Assembly (NCBI GenBank): GCA_030704615.1
Contig: CM060731.1
Span: 70,350,756-70,414,755, forward strand
Direction: 5' to 3'
Origin: Takakia lepidozioides
Lineage: Eukaryota; Streptophyta; Takakiopsida; Takakiales; Takakiaceae
DNA: 64,000 bases
Shown here: positions 11,465 to 20,837 of the stretch, piece by piece
Numbering within the stretch: position 1 is the first letter of the stretch
Layout of the letters: every line of letters starts with the position of its first letter
The notes under the pieces: model-generated
Databases searched by the model: none
What the model was told of the DNA's origin: nothing
The model's input: the letters and a program-made list of their open reading frames with translations, nothing else
Program-made: the position numbers and the translations under genes

Positions 11465-13379
11465 ACTTCTATCTGCTGCTTGGAAGGGGTGAGAAAAAGG
11501 ACCAAGTGAGTTCAAAGTTCAAAGGACATAATATTGATGGCCCCATTATTGTCCATCTCCATCTAATCAGGAAAATGACCCTTGGGCGGCGTCCCCTCGA
11601 GCCCTGTGCTCGGCGCCTCATGGTGAGGTTACTATGAAAGAGGTCATTTTCTCCTCTCACTAAGGGACCTGATTTGTGAGCAGTCACTCCAGGTGTCTAC
11701 CTTTTCTTTGTTTAAAAAGCCAAAAACCAAATCAGGAAAATACCCCTTGATTAGTACGGTGTGTTGGATTGAGTATGAAAACCAGTTTGAATTGTAAAAT
11801 ATGAGCACTGCTGTTCTTTTGCACTATTTCAAGCAAATGTAAACATGCGCCCATTGCATGATTTAGAGCAGCTTGTTCTCCTGATGGTGTCTCTATTTTG
11901 TCTGCGTAGTTTCCTTCATTTCATAGCCATTGCTTAAGCTATGCCACTTCCTTGGTTGTTGTCGCTTCTGCATTTTGGACTGGTCCTGCTGTACTGCTGA
12001 CCGGTGATCTGCAGTCAGGTATGCATGTACTCCCAAATCTTTCTTAATATATCATACACAGTAGCAGAGTGGTGTTTCTCTCAATTTCTCAAAGCACGAA
12101 AGTGTTCTGGAGACAATCAATAAATGTGGTCTGCTATTAATTTATGGACCAGTAGTAGCTGTGTTCTTTTACTTGCCTTTTCAGTTGGCCTAAATGAGCA
12201 TGGAAACCACATAAACATGTGCAATTTAATCCATACTAGTGTTTAGATTGACAAATGTTAGCGCATAATGTTAGTTGCAAACACTCGTTCCTCTATCCCT
12301 GCTCCTTTTTCCTTGCTATTCTTCCTCGCCTCTTTTCTCTACGCCATAGCTAAACAGCAGGTCATGTGGAGAACTCTGGGAGATGGTAGTTGGGTAAACT
12401 TCTGGGCATGTATTCTTTTCCAACAAGATGGCTTCTCAGGTGTTGTAGAACGACAACAAGAGGGCTTTTCAATATTACTATACAAACACCCTCAGTTTCT
12501 CCTGCTCTCCCATCTTATTTTACTTATCGACTGCTGCACAGATCCCATGCAAAGAGTTTCAAACGAAAAGGGCAAAGTGGATTGAGGTGGCCCATTGTAT
12601 AAGCCTTAAGAAACGATTGATTAGTGCAAACTCCAATCTGAGGGGGGTTACATGGATGGAATCAATAAAAATTTGTGAAAACCTTCCTGACACATTGGGA
12701 CCGTTCCATTTTTTAAGCAACAAATCCAATTTTTTCTTATCCAAAAAATTTAAAAACTTAGGAGATCTAGGCTTGCCTAACATCACGAGATATACGTACT
12801 CTCATGGAAATTGGGTTCAATTGGATTAGCCTGTTAGGAATTTCAATAGGATTTGTGATTTTGTTTTCCTATTCTGCAAAGGTTGCAAAATATTTTCATG
12901 CTCACAGAAAGGTTATAAGATTCCACTTCTTACTGAAATAAAGTGTAAGTTACACGAGGGCCATGCCATAATATTTACATGAGGTGCTTCCATATAATTA
13001 ATACTAGCACTAAATTGCAAATCAGCCATGTTTTAACATTTTTACATCTTTATTTGATGATTTATGGAATTTCATTTGTTTATTAATCGTTTCTTTCACA
13101 AAATTCAGAGATGGAATAATTGGAGTTTCATTAATTTTGGTTTCTAGCAAAATAAAAAAAATAAAGGAAACCTGAGAGCGAGCAATTATATTATCAAAAT
13201 TTGTCAGTATATTGGACGTGCTTACTTTTATATTGGAATTGGAAGTTACTATTTGATACTCTACATTGTATTGTTTGTTTACTTTCACAGTAGGAAGAAG
13301 GCTTAATTTCTCTTTTTTTGAAATGTTGGGCATGCCTTGAAATTTGAGAAATTGTCAAATTTAATTCACTACTAGGGTA
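11465..13379. other. Intergenic, no gene recognised; becomes AT-rich
   Basis: No supported gene. A short inverted pair (AAAATGACC near 11573 and GGTCATTTT near 11641) could form a long hairpin. From about 12840 the composition drops to strongly AT-rich and leads into the minus-strand coding relic at 13022. Confidence 0.35.
13022..13333 (-). pseudogene. AT-rich, Asn/Lys-rich coding relic (fragment 1), unknown
   Basis: An open frame of 103 codons with a composition unlike the host genes: many Lys, Asn, Ile and Thr (for example SLLPTVKVNKQYNVEYQIVT). I do not recognise a family. It ends near the left edge of the CCAAGTG array, and two similar AT-rich minus-strand fragments lie beyond the array, so all may belong to one decayed insertion split by repeats. 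Foreign origin is inferred from composition only. Confidence 0.35.
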
Positions 13380-15310
13380 GCCTGTGCCGTTGGCCCAAGT
13401 GTCCAGTGTCATCTAAGTCCAAGTGCAATCCCCTATGTATCTAGAGACCCTCCTGTTTGGGAGATCTAGGCCTAGGGTAGCCTGCGCCATTGGCCCATGT
13501 GTTAAGAATTGAAATCTAAGTCCAAGTGCAATCCCCTATGTATTCAAGTAGCGTCTCCTATGTCATGGCCCATGTGTGAAGAATTGAAATCTAAGCCCAA
13601 GTGCAATTTCTTATGTATCCAAGTGGGTCTCCTATGTCGATGCCCAAGAGCGACCTCTAAGCCCAAGTGCAATCTTCTATTCATGTATCCAAGTGCATCT
13701 CCCATGTACAGGCCCAAGTGTCCAATGTCATCTAAGTCCAAATGCAATCCCATATCTAATCTTTTTCTTCTTTTTTTCCAGAGAGCCTAGACCAGATTTG
13801 ATGCAATCCCCTATGCATCCAACGTTGGCGTCTCCTATGTCGAGGCCCATCTAAGTCCAAGTGCAATCCCCTATGTTCCAAAGTGCGTCTCTATGTCGAA
13901 ATGCAACCTCTAGGGTAGCCTTTGTCGTTGGCCCAAGTGTCCAGTGTCATCTAAGTCCAAGTGCAATCCCCTATGTATCCAAGTGCGTCTCCTATGTCGA
14001 GGCCCAAATGCAACATCTAGGGTAGCATGCATGTGCCGTTGGCCTAAGTGTCTACTATCATCTAAGCCCAAGTGTTAAGATCTTCTATATATCCCAGCGC
14101 GCCTCCTATGTCAAGGCCCAAGTGCGACCTCTAGTGTAGCCTATGTCGTTGGCCAGTGTGTGAAGAATTGAAATCTAAGACCAAGTGTAATTTCCTATGT
14201 AACGTCCCAAATGCATCTCCTATGTCGAGGCCCATCTAAGCCCAAGTGCAATCTTCTATTCATGTATCCAAGTGCATCTCCCATGTAATTTTTTTCCATG
14301 GATTTATTGAGTAGTAATATATCCAATCATTATTGATATATCTAGGGTAGCCTGTGCCGTTGGCCCAAGTGTCCACTGTCATCTAAGTCCAAGTGTAAAC
14401 CCCTATGTATCAAAGTGTGTCTCCTATGTGGAGGCCCAAATGCAACCTCTAGGGTAGCCTTTGCCGTTGGCCCAAGTGTCCAATGTCATCTAAGTCAGTT
14501 TTTTTCCAGAGAGCCTACGACCAGATTTGAACCGGAGACCTTTCCCTTGATATCTCTCCTGTCGAGGCTCCAAGCATTGTCGAGGAATGCTCACTTTGCC
14601 ATTTTTGCTATTTTTTGTGAATTTCCAGCGACCAAAAGGACTTGGAATTTCACATCTCCCACACCGCAGGTCCAAAAATCGTGAGACCAAGCCCGTGCAC
14701 CCCTCCTGTCGAGGGCTTTCCAACGGTATCAAGCACCAGGGATGGGGCCTTGCGGTTCGGGCGTGACAAAACAAAACAAAACAAATTGTCTTAATTCATA
14801 TATTGACTAGGGTAGCCTGTGCCCTTGGCCCAAGTGTCTAGTATCATCTAAGTCCAAGTGCAATCCCCTATGTATCCAAGTGCCTCTCCTATGTCAAGGC
14901 CCACATGCGACCTCTAGGGTAGCCTATGCTGTTGGCCCAAGTGTCCAATGTCATCAAAGCCCAAGTGTAGTGTAAGATCTTTTATGTATCCAAATGTGTC
15001 CTATGTCGAGGCCAAGTGCGATCTCTAGTGTAGCCTATGCGTTTGCCCCATGTGAAGAATTGAAATCGAAGACCAAGTGTACTTTCCTATGTATCCAAGT
15101 GCAATCTTCTATTCATGTATCCAAGTGCATCTCCTATGTAGAGCCCCAATTGTCTGTCTACTGTCATCTAAGCCGAAGTCCAATCTCCTATGTATCTAGT
15201 GCAATTTCCTATGTATCCAAGTGCATCTCCTATGTCGAGGCCCAAGTGCAACCTCTAGGCCCTAGGATAGCATGTGTCGTGGGCCCAAGTGTCCATCTAA
15301 GTCATTCAAG
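13380..15310. repeat. Tandem/degenerate array of a ~107-bp unit (CCAAGTG array)
   Basis: Many imperfect copies of a unit made of short blocks: TAGGGTAGCCTGTGCCGTTG, GCCCAAGTGTCCAGTGTCAT, CTAAGTCCAAGTGCAATCCC, CTATGTATCCAAGTGCGTCT and CCTATGTCGAGGCCCAAGTG. Blocks are dropped or shuffled between copies. Smaller pieces recur at 34265-34470 (same sense), 36150-36240 and 52870-53090 (inverted). Reading frames inside it are repeat artefacts. Confidence 0.85.
14507..14783. repeat. SINE-like repeat ending in (AAAAC)n, copy 1
   Basis: About 277 bp, starting at the string AGAGAGCCTACGACCAGATT and ending in AAACAAAACAAAACAAA. One end carries, on the minus strand, a B-box-like GGTTCAAATC. A second nearly full copy is at 15330-15612. 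Partial copies lie at about 36005-36150 and 41232-41350 (opposite sense) and at 53090-53220 and 54500-54620. The orientation of transcription is uncertain because the B-box lies at the end opposite to that expected. Confidence 0.6.
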
Positions 15311-15329
15311 TCTAATTAGTTTTTTTCCA

Positions 15330-15612
15330 CAGAGCCTACGACCAAATTTGAACCAGAGACCTTTCCCTTGATATCTCTCCCCTTGAGGCTCCAACCATTG
15401 TCCCAAGACTGCCCACTTTGCCATTTTTGCTATTTTTTGTGAATTTCCAGCGACCCAAAGTACTTGGAATTCCGTATCTCCCACACCGCAGGTCAAAAAA
15501 TCATGAGACCAAGCCGGTGCACCCTCCTCGTCAAGGGCTTTCCAACAGTACCAAGCACCAGCGCCGAGCCCTCGCGGTTTGAGACATCTCAACGCTACAA
15601 AACAAAACAAAC
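15330..15612. repeat. SINE-like repeat ending in (AAAAC)n, copy 2
   Basis: Same unit as 14507-14783, about 85-90 percent alike by eye. As in copy 1, it directly follows a CCAAGTG-array unit and a short T-run, so the array and this repeat appear to travel or expand as a composite. Confidence 0.6.
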
Positions 15613-15999
15613 AAACTGGCTTCTTTCATATATTGATATTTCTGTTTAAATAAATTAGCAACATGTACAAGTGTTGATTTAGGGTTATTATGCATCAAAT
15701 TTACTAATGAAGAATCCAAATCTTTTTTCCTAAAAAATCGGATGTTGGTTTTATTTTTATTTGCATGCACATTTGATGTCATTTCCGCCTTTAGTTCTTC
15801 TAATGTTTTATTTAGATTAGAAAATTTTGCATGGTTGTATTCATCAACATATCCACAATCATTTGTAGTGTCAGTTTTACAATGAATAATTTTATTTGTG
15901 ATAATTTCTACTTTTGGCCTTTAATAACACGTCATTTGAAAAAATAACACCGCATATATTGTTGTTATCTTTTTGAATTGATTCAACGACTATTGCCAT
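15613..15999 (-). pseudogene. AT-rich, Asn/Lys-rich coding relic (fragment 2), frameshifted
   Basis: Reading minus, an ATG at 15999 opens MAIVVESIQKDNNNICGVIF and stays open to about 15903. A second frame, open from about 15917 down into the repeat at 15612, continues in the same style (GYVDEYNHAKFSNLNKTLEE). The frames overlap, as expected from one small indel. No family recognised. Lysine/asparagine-rich AT-biased coding of this kind is seen in large DNA viruses and Polinton-like elements, but that is only a suggestion. Confidence 0.4.
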
Positions 16000-16620
16000 T
16001 CTTAAATTTCTGATTACCCTTCACTTCATAGATATTATTTCAGAGTTTATGTTGAATGTGTCTCCATTCAAAATTAGAGCGTTTGTTGTGGTCGTTCATG
16101 CTTTGAGTGGTCCTAGAAATAAAAGTCATTACGAATTGTTGGTTGCTGATGGATCTGAAGATACCACAGGATCAAGTATTCTCACAACAACGCAGAGCTC
16201 GATTATTTTAACTAAATAATATGTACGTTTTTAATTAAACGTTTATTCATTCTTGACATAAGGTGAGTCTCATGTTTCGAACTTTGATTTCTTGCCCAAT
16301 AGAAAATTGGAAATCTTGACATAGTTTCCAGGACACTAATTCGGGTTCCCATTTTGTAGAATAAAGAAAATTTTGTCTATTTTTAATGGTAAACTAATAT
16401 TACATATTATTTATAGTTTGAAATACAATGTTACAAACGTGAAATTCTTAACTAACATATTCAGAATCTAAATTAAAATCTTCAACCCAAATTTTGCCGT
16501 AGTTTGTCACCAAAGTATCATAAATTGATCCATCAAAATTGTCACCAAAATTACACCAAAATTATCACAAAAAATAAATAATCCGCCTATACATGAAATA
16601 ATAAACGGTTGGTAAAAAAT
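16000..16620 (-). pseudogene. AT-rich coding relic (fragment 3) with C-terminus at 16448
   Basis: On the minus strand a frame ending in TAA at 16448-16450 reads NFGDNFDGSIYDTLVTNYGK and then IWVEDFNLDSEYVS. This is coding-like and close in composition to fragments 1 and 2. Downstream (16000-16200) are further short minus-strand stretches such as VVRILDPVVSSDPSATNNS, broken by stops. Family unknown. Confidence 0.3.
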
Positions 16621-17164
16621 ACTTTAGACAATATTGAAGCCAAGCACACTAAAGAGAAAACAAGGAACTTTGTTCACCGAGCTCACTGCAACTCTCGAGC
16701 TCACCGAGTTCAACCAAGTTCACGAGTCTCCACAAACGGTTTGAAAGCATAGATGATGTATGATAACAACACAACTCAGTAGAAGAACTAAGACTCAGCT
16801 GTCAACTTTCTTTTACATCCAACACTTTATTAGGTACCTCTATTTTCACCTATTGGATATAATGGTTTTAACATTAATGAAGCAGTGCTAAAGATGGGTG
16901 GTGGTTGATTTAGTATTTCATCCTAGGTGGGTGGTGCTGAGATTGACCATGGATTGAGAAAACCAATGATATACCGGGCAAGGCTAATGAGGGCCTGTGG
17001 ATTAATAAATCCAATTATCTTAATTGGTAAAGCACTGTTTAAGGTAACCAAGATGATATATTCAACAGGGATACAATATTGGTATTGATATTGATGGAAG
17101 GAGAGGTGTTAACCCTCCATTGAACCTTTTATCCATATTTATGGGCCACAATGTATAGGCGGAG
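16621..17164. other. Repeat-derived spacer, no gene seen
   Basis: Contains a short internally repetitive segment built on CACCGAGCTCAC/CGAGTTCAAC (16676-16730) and moderately AT-rich sequence. No reading frame of interest. Confidence 0.3.
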
Positions 17165-17295
17165 ATTTGAACCCACAACCTCCTAAAGTCTAAGATGAAC
17201 TACATATTTCAAATCCAAAAAACATTTTAGCTTTGGACTAACCTCTAATCTTAAGCTCCAAGCTACTTTCAGCCTTAAGGTACTTGTAAACCAAG
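17165..17295 (-). repeat. tRNA-like monomer, left part of the array split by the retroelement
   Basis: A copy of the ~140-160-bp monomer found at 28963-29545 and 31414-31720. Read on the minus strand it carries a B-box-like GTGGGTTCAAATC. The last bases, CAAG at 17292-17295, are duplicated after the retroelement at 28963-28966, and the monomer continues there with CAAATGCAAAGACC, which shows exactly where the element inserted. Confidence 0.75.
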
Positions 17296-17651
17296 TGTCA
17301 AGTTAAATAAGCACAGTGTGAAAACAGCTAGCATAAAACTAGTTATTTGTATTTAACACTTGGATTTAGGTCAAGTGTTAAATCAGGTGTCAAGTTTAGT
17401 TTGACACCTGGTCCGTCTTATCTTCACGAGAGCGGCAGTCGCGCAGCTCATCTCTCTCGAGTTGAGCCTGCGCGACCGAGCTCCTGCATGTGTTTAGGTT
17501 TTAGTGTGCTTATGTAGGGATACAGGTTGTTGTGGGGTGGAGTCCCCATAGCTTGGGGTGCCCCTGGCTCGACTTCAGTTTCAATGAGTGATAGCGATGG
17601 ATTTTATATTTTTTGTGTTGGGAGTGTATGTCCTTTCAAGCTTCATTATCA
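17296..17651 (+). repeat. 5' LTR, lacking its first 87 bases
   Basis: These 356 bp match 28521-28876 with one substitution and no gap. They correspond to LTR positions 88-443, ending in CATTATCA. The missing first part of the LTR is found instead at the far right end of the element. Confidence 0.85.
17450..17462 (+). promoter_or_regulatory. Predicted start of R / self-primer
   Basis: ATCTCTCTCGAGT inside the LTR is the exact reverse complement of ACTCGAGAGAGAT at 17651-17663, directly at the LTR/internal border. In Tf1-type self-priming elements the first bases of the transcript pair with the primer-binding site. By analogy transcription would start at about 17450. This is inferred from complementarity alone. 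Confidence 0.55.
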
Positions 17652-17663
17652 CTCGAGAGAGAT
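17652..17663 (+). promoter_or_regulatory. Primer-binding site, probably self-primed
   Basis: CTCGAGAGAGAT directly follows the LTR terminus CATTATCA. It has no TGG start, so it is not a usual tRNA 3'-end complement, but it pairs perfectly with 17450-17461 in the LTR. Confidence 0.6.
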
Positions 17664-17756
17664 CATCTCTTACCTGTGAGTGCAAGGTAGGAGTTGTGGG
17701 TTAGCACTTGCAAGATTACATGTGTGTAAGTAGTGCTTAGTTTGAGAAGCATATCA

Positions 17757-18230
17757 TTGAATGTGATCACAAGATTCAGCGTGCCCTGAAACGCCTGGAG
17801 GATGACGATGCCGGAGCCGCCACTGTTATTGCAGTCGCTAAAGCTACCAAGTCACCAGAGGCTTTGGAGTACACGAGGAGAGACTTAAAAATGCAGCAGC
17901 AAATGCTAGTTGGCACCTATGCGTGATCCTTGAAGCTGGATGATTGTTTCCCCAGTAAGCTTATAGAGAAGCTCTACCGTGCAGCATGGAGCAGCGCTGG
18001 CAAGCGGTGAACGCTGATACCTGCACTCTTGCAGTCTTGGAGTCCAAGCTAGGACACAGGGAATATGACCGGTCAACAACCAAGGTGCTGCATTTGATCA
18101 ACAATCCTGAAGCGGAGGGAGCCCAGGCCACGGACTAGCTCGTCTCGTCTTACCCTGGGAGTGCAAAGGATGAATATGTGAAGATTCTTTGGCAGATCAG
18201 AGCAGGGCGGAGCTCGTTGCGTTGACTGGC
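17757..18230 (+). pseudogene. Decayed coding segment in the element leader, unknown
   Basis: A coding-like stretch (HKIQRALKRLEDDDAGAATV, then KATKSPEALEYTRRDLKMQQ) runs to a stop near 17924. It resumes in frame for about 30 codons and continues in another frame (TLAVLESKLGHREYDRSTTK) to a TAG near 18137. It resembles an alpha-helical structural or gag-like protein, but I recognise no family. It is either an extra upstream ORF of the element or another captured host fragment. Confidence 0.4.
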
Positions 18231-18616
18231 TAGCCGTTATATGGTCGACAGTCGCTTAAGCTGCAGGGTTACGTTGCCGGGTGATCGATATTGTTTCCAG
18301 GTCTTCATTTGGTGAGCATGCCGGGAGCGTGGAGGTGTGAGGAGTGGCAGGGCTTTCATCAGTTGCATCTTTCTCAGCTGCTGTGTGTTTCACTAGTTGA
18401 ACATCTTCGAAGCTGAATTACGGCTTAATTGGAAACCCGTACCCTGCTACTTCTGCCTATCGAGGTTATGGTGGGGGTGGATCAGGGGGGCAGGTGTTCC
18501 AGCTCCAGTTGTGTGCATATGTAACCTACCTCCCCGTAATCTCTTTTAATTCTCCTCTAGAAGAGGTTACTTACTTGGACTGACAGGACCTGGATCAGTC
18601 TGGAAGAAAGTTTGAC

Positions 18617-18838
18617 CTGCGAATAACGTCCGTCCTTGTGATCCTTCTTCCTGTTCAAGAACCAGTCAGGTATCTTGAACTGCCGGGGATTCGCGACAAT
18701 CACCATCAAGTTCTCCAGCTCCGCACCCGACAGCTCACCAGCTCTCTTGCTGGTGTCGACGTCCGCCTTCTTGCAGACCAGGTTAGCGAAACGGCGCCCC
18801 ACTCCCTTGATGGAGGTCAAAGCAAACATGATCGCTAC
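18617..18838 (-). pseudogene. RPS18: Captured exon of cytosolic ribosomal protein S18 (uS13), antisense to the element
   Basis: The minus strand encodes 74 uninterrupted codons that match the eukaryotic 40S protein S18/uS13, including [36 protein letters not shown] and [18 protein letters not shown], ending DGRYSQ. It is bounded by a splice acceptor (CAATTCAG at the 18839 side) and a donor-like GTCAAAC at 18616, with intron-like flanks on both sides. It is therefore one internal exon copied with intron ends, lacking the S18 N- and C-termini, so it cannot make a ribosomal protein. Antisense orientation explains why introns survived an RNA stage. The absence of stops suggests recent capture. 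Confidence 0.85.
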
Positions 18839-18859
18839 CTGAATTGAGATAGTGCCTTG

Positions 18860-19240
18860 CCCTATCGGAGTATGCAGACCTATGCTCCAAGCTTCAACTA
18901 AATGACGAAGCTGATCTGGTTACTCTCTACTTTGTGGATAGTCCAACACAGTTGCCTTTGTCAATAAGCTCCTTCACCACTTCCACATTTGACACTAGGT
19001 CCGAAGATTGTCTGAAGAGAGAGCAAGTGCAGATGGCAGCTGCCCACCAGGTTCTGACAGAGTATCATCAGGGCTTGTCCCTGCATTAGGGATGGCTCGA
19101 GTGCTTGCATCACGGGAAACAGATGCCTGACGCTGCACAGGCCATCACCATCGCCATAGCCATACACCCGAGCTCGAGAGTCGTCGCTGGAGCAAAGCAG
19201 CTCACTAAGCGAGCAAGTCTGTGGTGCACCTGTAACCACA
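18860..19240. other. Leader segment with coding-like plus-strand stretch, origin unknown
   Basis: Plus strand, from about 18865: [20 protein letters not shown] and onward, open to a TAG near 19088. It is coding-like but matches no family I know. The minus strand also has an open 92-codon frame here. The next ~350 bases (19241-19586) include a 22-base A-run near 19287 and no coding signal. Confidence 0.3.
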
Positions 19241-19586
19241 AATGAAACCTGGGAACGGTTCTTAATGGCGGGAACGTTTTGGTGTTAAAAAAAAAAAAAA
19301 AAAAAAACTTTGATATAATTTAAATGATTTAGAGCCTGGTTGGTCATAACTTTGTCAAATGGACTCCGTTTGACTCAGTTTTTGGGTGGATAGCTGCAGA
19401 AAGGGGAAATCTACATATCTACATCTGATTTTTGTTTTGGGGACTCTGCTAAAAATCTGTGGAATTTTTAGAGTGTGAGTGTGCTATAAAAGATCCACAA
19501 TTCTGTGTCCAGAATCTGTTGTGGTCTACATGAGACATAAATCTGTGGATGTACTCCTTGCATGGCTGGGGGAAATGAGGACGTAA

Positions 19587-20315
19587 TTGAAGGGAGGGCA
19601 GGTCTCTTCTCTTAGCCTGTGCACACAAGGGGACAGGATTTATGTTTCCCAAGGAACTCAGACTGATTTGAGTGGAGAACAGTTGGACGAGTTGATTGCA
19701 TACTGGGAGTCAGGCATTAGCAATAGACAACAGACTGCTGTAGTTGGCATTGAGGGCCTCAATATCGCCTTGGACAGTCAGAACTCTGTTGGAGCCAGCA
19801 GTTCTGCAGCTGTAGGTGAAATACCAAAGTGGGTGAAAGCTAGGCTTGGAACACAGCCAAAGACAGCCCCGGGGACCAAGGTGTTCAGCCACAAGGCCGT
19901 GGTGTACTGGAGCAGAGGAGTAGGAGCTGCACAAGTTTGTGCAATTAGACAGTGTTGCAGTCGGACACGCTCTGCACAAGGCAACCACGAGCGGGGGTTC
20001 ATTAGCGAGGACAAGTTTGTTCTGTTTGAAGGCGATGCAGTCATTCGCAATGAAGACACCCGCAACCGTCTCAAAGCTTTCGAGTTGAGAGACTATCAGA
20101 CCCTACCTTTGTTTTCTTTAGTGTTCAGTGAGCGGGAGATAGCAGAGTGTTGCTTTGTCTCTACCTGGCAGAAAGAGGAGGAGGGTTGGTTAGAGCGAGC
20201 TACTGTAGCTTGGGACAAGGTTAGTGGCAGGTTTCTGGACATAGATATACCTCCTACACCTTACCATCAAGCAGAGCGAGGCACTTTGAGAGAAGTCTGG
20301 AAGTTGATAGCATAG
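19587..20315 (+). CDS. Unknown ORF upstream of gag (leader ORF)
   Basis: 242 codons without a stop and without any methionine, so the frame opens at a TTG and has no usual start. It could be an exon, a decayed ORF, or part of a longer gag precursor. Content: a Ser/Thr/Gln-rich N-terminus (GTQTDLSGEQLDELIAYWES), then a basic middle (KARLGTQPKTAPGTKVFSHK) and an acidic/aromatic C-terminus (RNRLKAFELRDYQTLPLFSL). No catalytic motif or known domain is visible. It sits between the leader relics and gag on the element's sense strand. Confidence 0.45.
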   Translation: MKGGQVSSLSLCTQGDRIYVSQGTQTDLSGEQLDELIAYWESGISNRQQTAVVGIEGLNIALDSQNSVGASSSAAVGEIPKWVKARLGTQPKTAPGTKVFSHKAVVYWSRGVGAAQVCAIRQCCSRTRSAQGNHERGFISEDKFVLFEGDAVIRNEDTRNRLKAFELRDYQTLPLFSLVFSEREIAECCFVSTWQKEEEGWLERATVAWDKVSGRFLDIDIPPTPYHQAERGTLREVWKLIA

Positions 20316-20837
20316 ATCAGGATTAGATCTTGCTTGGGCGGGCTTCTATTCTTCCCCTCCATCTCTGTACTATTTTCATTACCTTGTACTTGTAGTAGTT
20401 GCCAAAGCCTCTCTTGGTGGAGGCCAGTCAGTCCGGGGTTTTGGGCTGGGATATTCTGCAGGATCAGCGTTGCTGCTGGATTTTGGTGTGGGGGTGTTGA
20501 TGCTTTGATTTCTTGTGTTTGGATCCCCCCCAACACCTGCATGCTTGACTGTGCGCCATGTTGGTTTTGTGTGGGCGCTTGCTTTCATAGGGATTAGGCC
20601 GGATTTGATCACCGGTCAATCCTAGAGTATGCTGTCGGTGGTGAGGCTGGAGTGATGACCAGCAAGACCACCAGTGTTTCTTCTATGGTGAGGCTGGGTT
20701 GATGACCAGCCAACCATAGGAGTTCTTGCGGTGGATGCAGGTGCAGGTGCCCTGAGCCATTGGGATATGACCCTTAAACTGCAACAGGTGCCCACCCGTG
20801 TCACTATTAGATTAGTACTAGAGCCTTATAGTGTCAC
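20316..20837 (+). other. Spacer between leader ORF and gag, no ORF called
   Basis: G/T-rich leader sequence with short direct repeats (GTGAGGCTGG...TGATGACCAGC near 20640 and 20689). No coding signal I can support. Confidence 0.35.

Noticed and set aside
13380-15310. CRISPR-like appearance of regularly spaced short repeats
   Set aside because: Blocks are degenerate and adjacent rather than separated by unique spacers, and the genome is eukaryotic; it is a satellite-like array.
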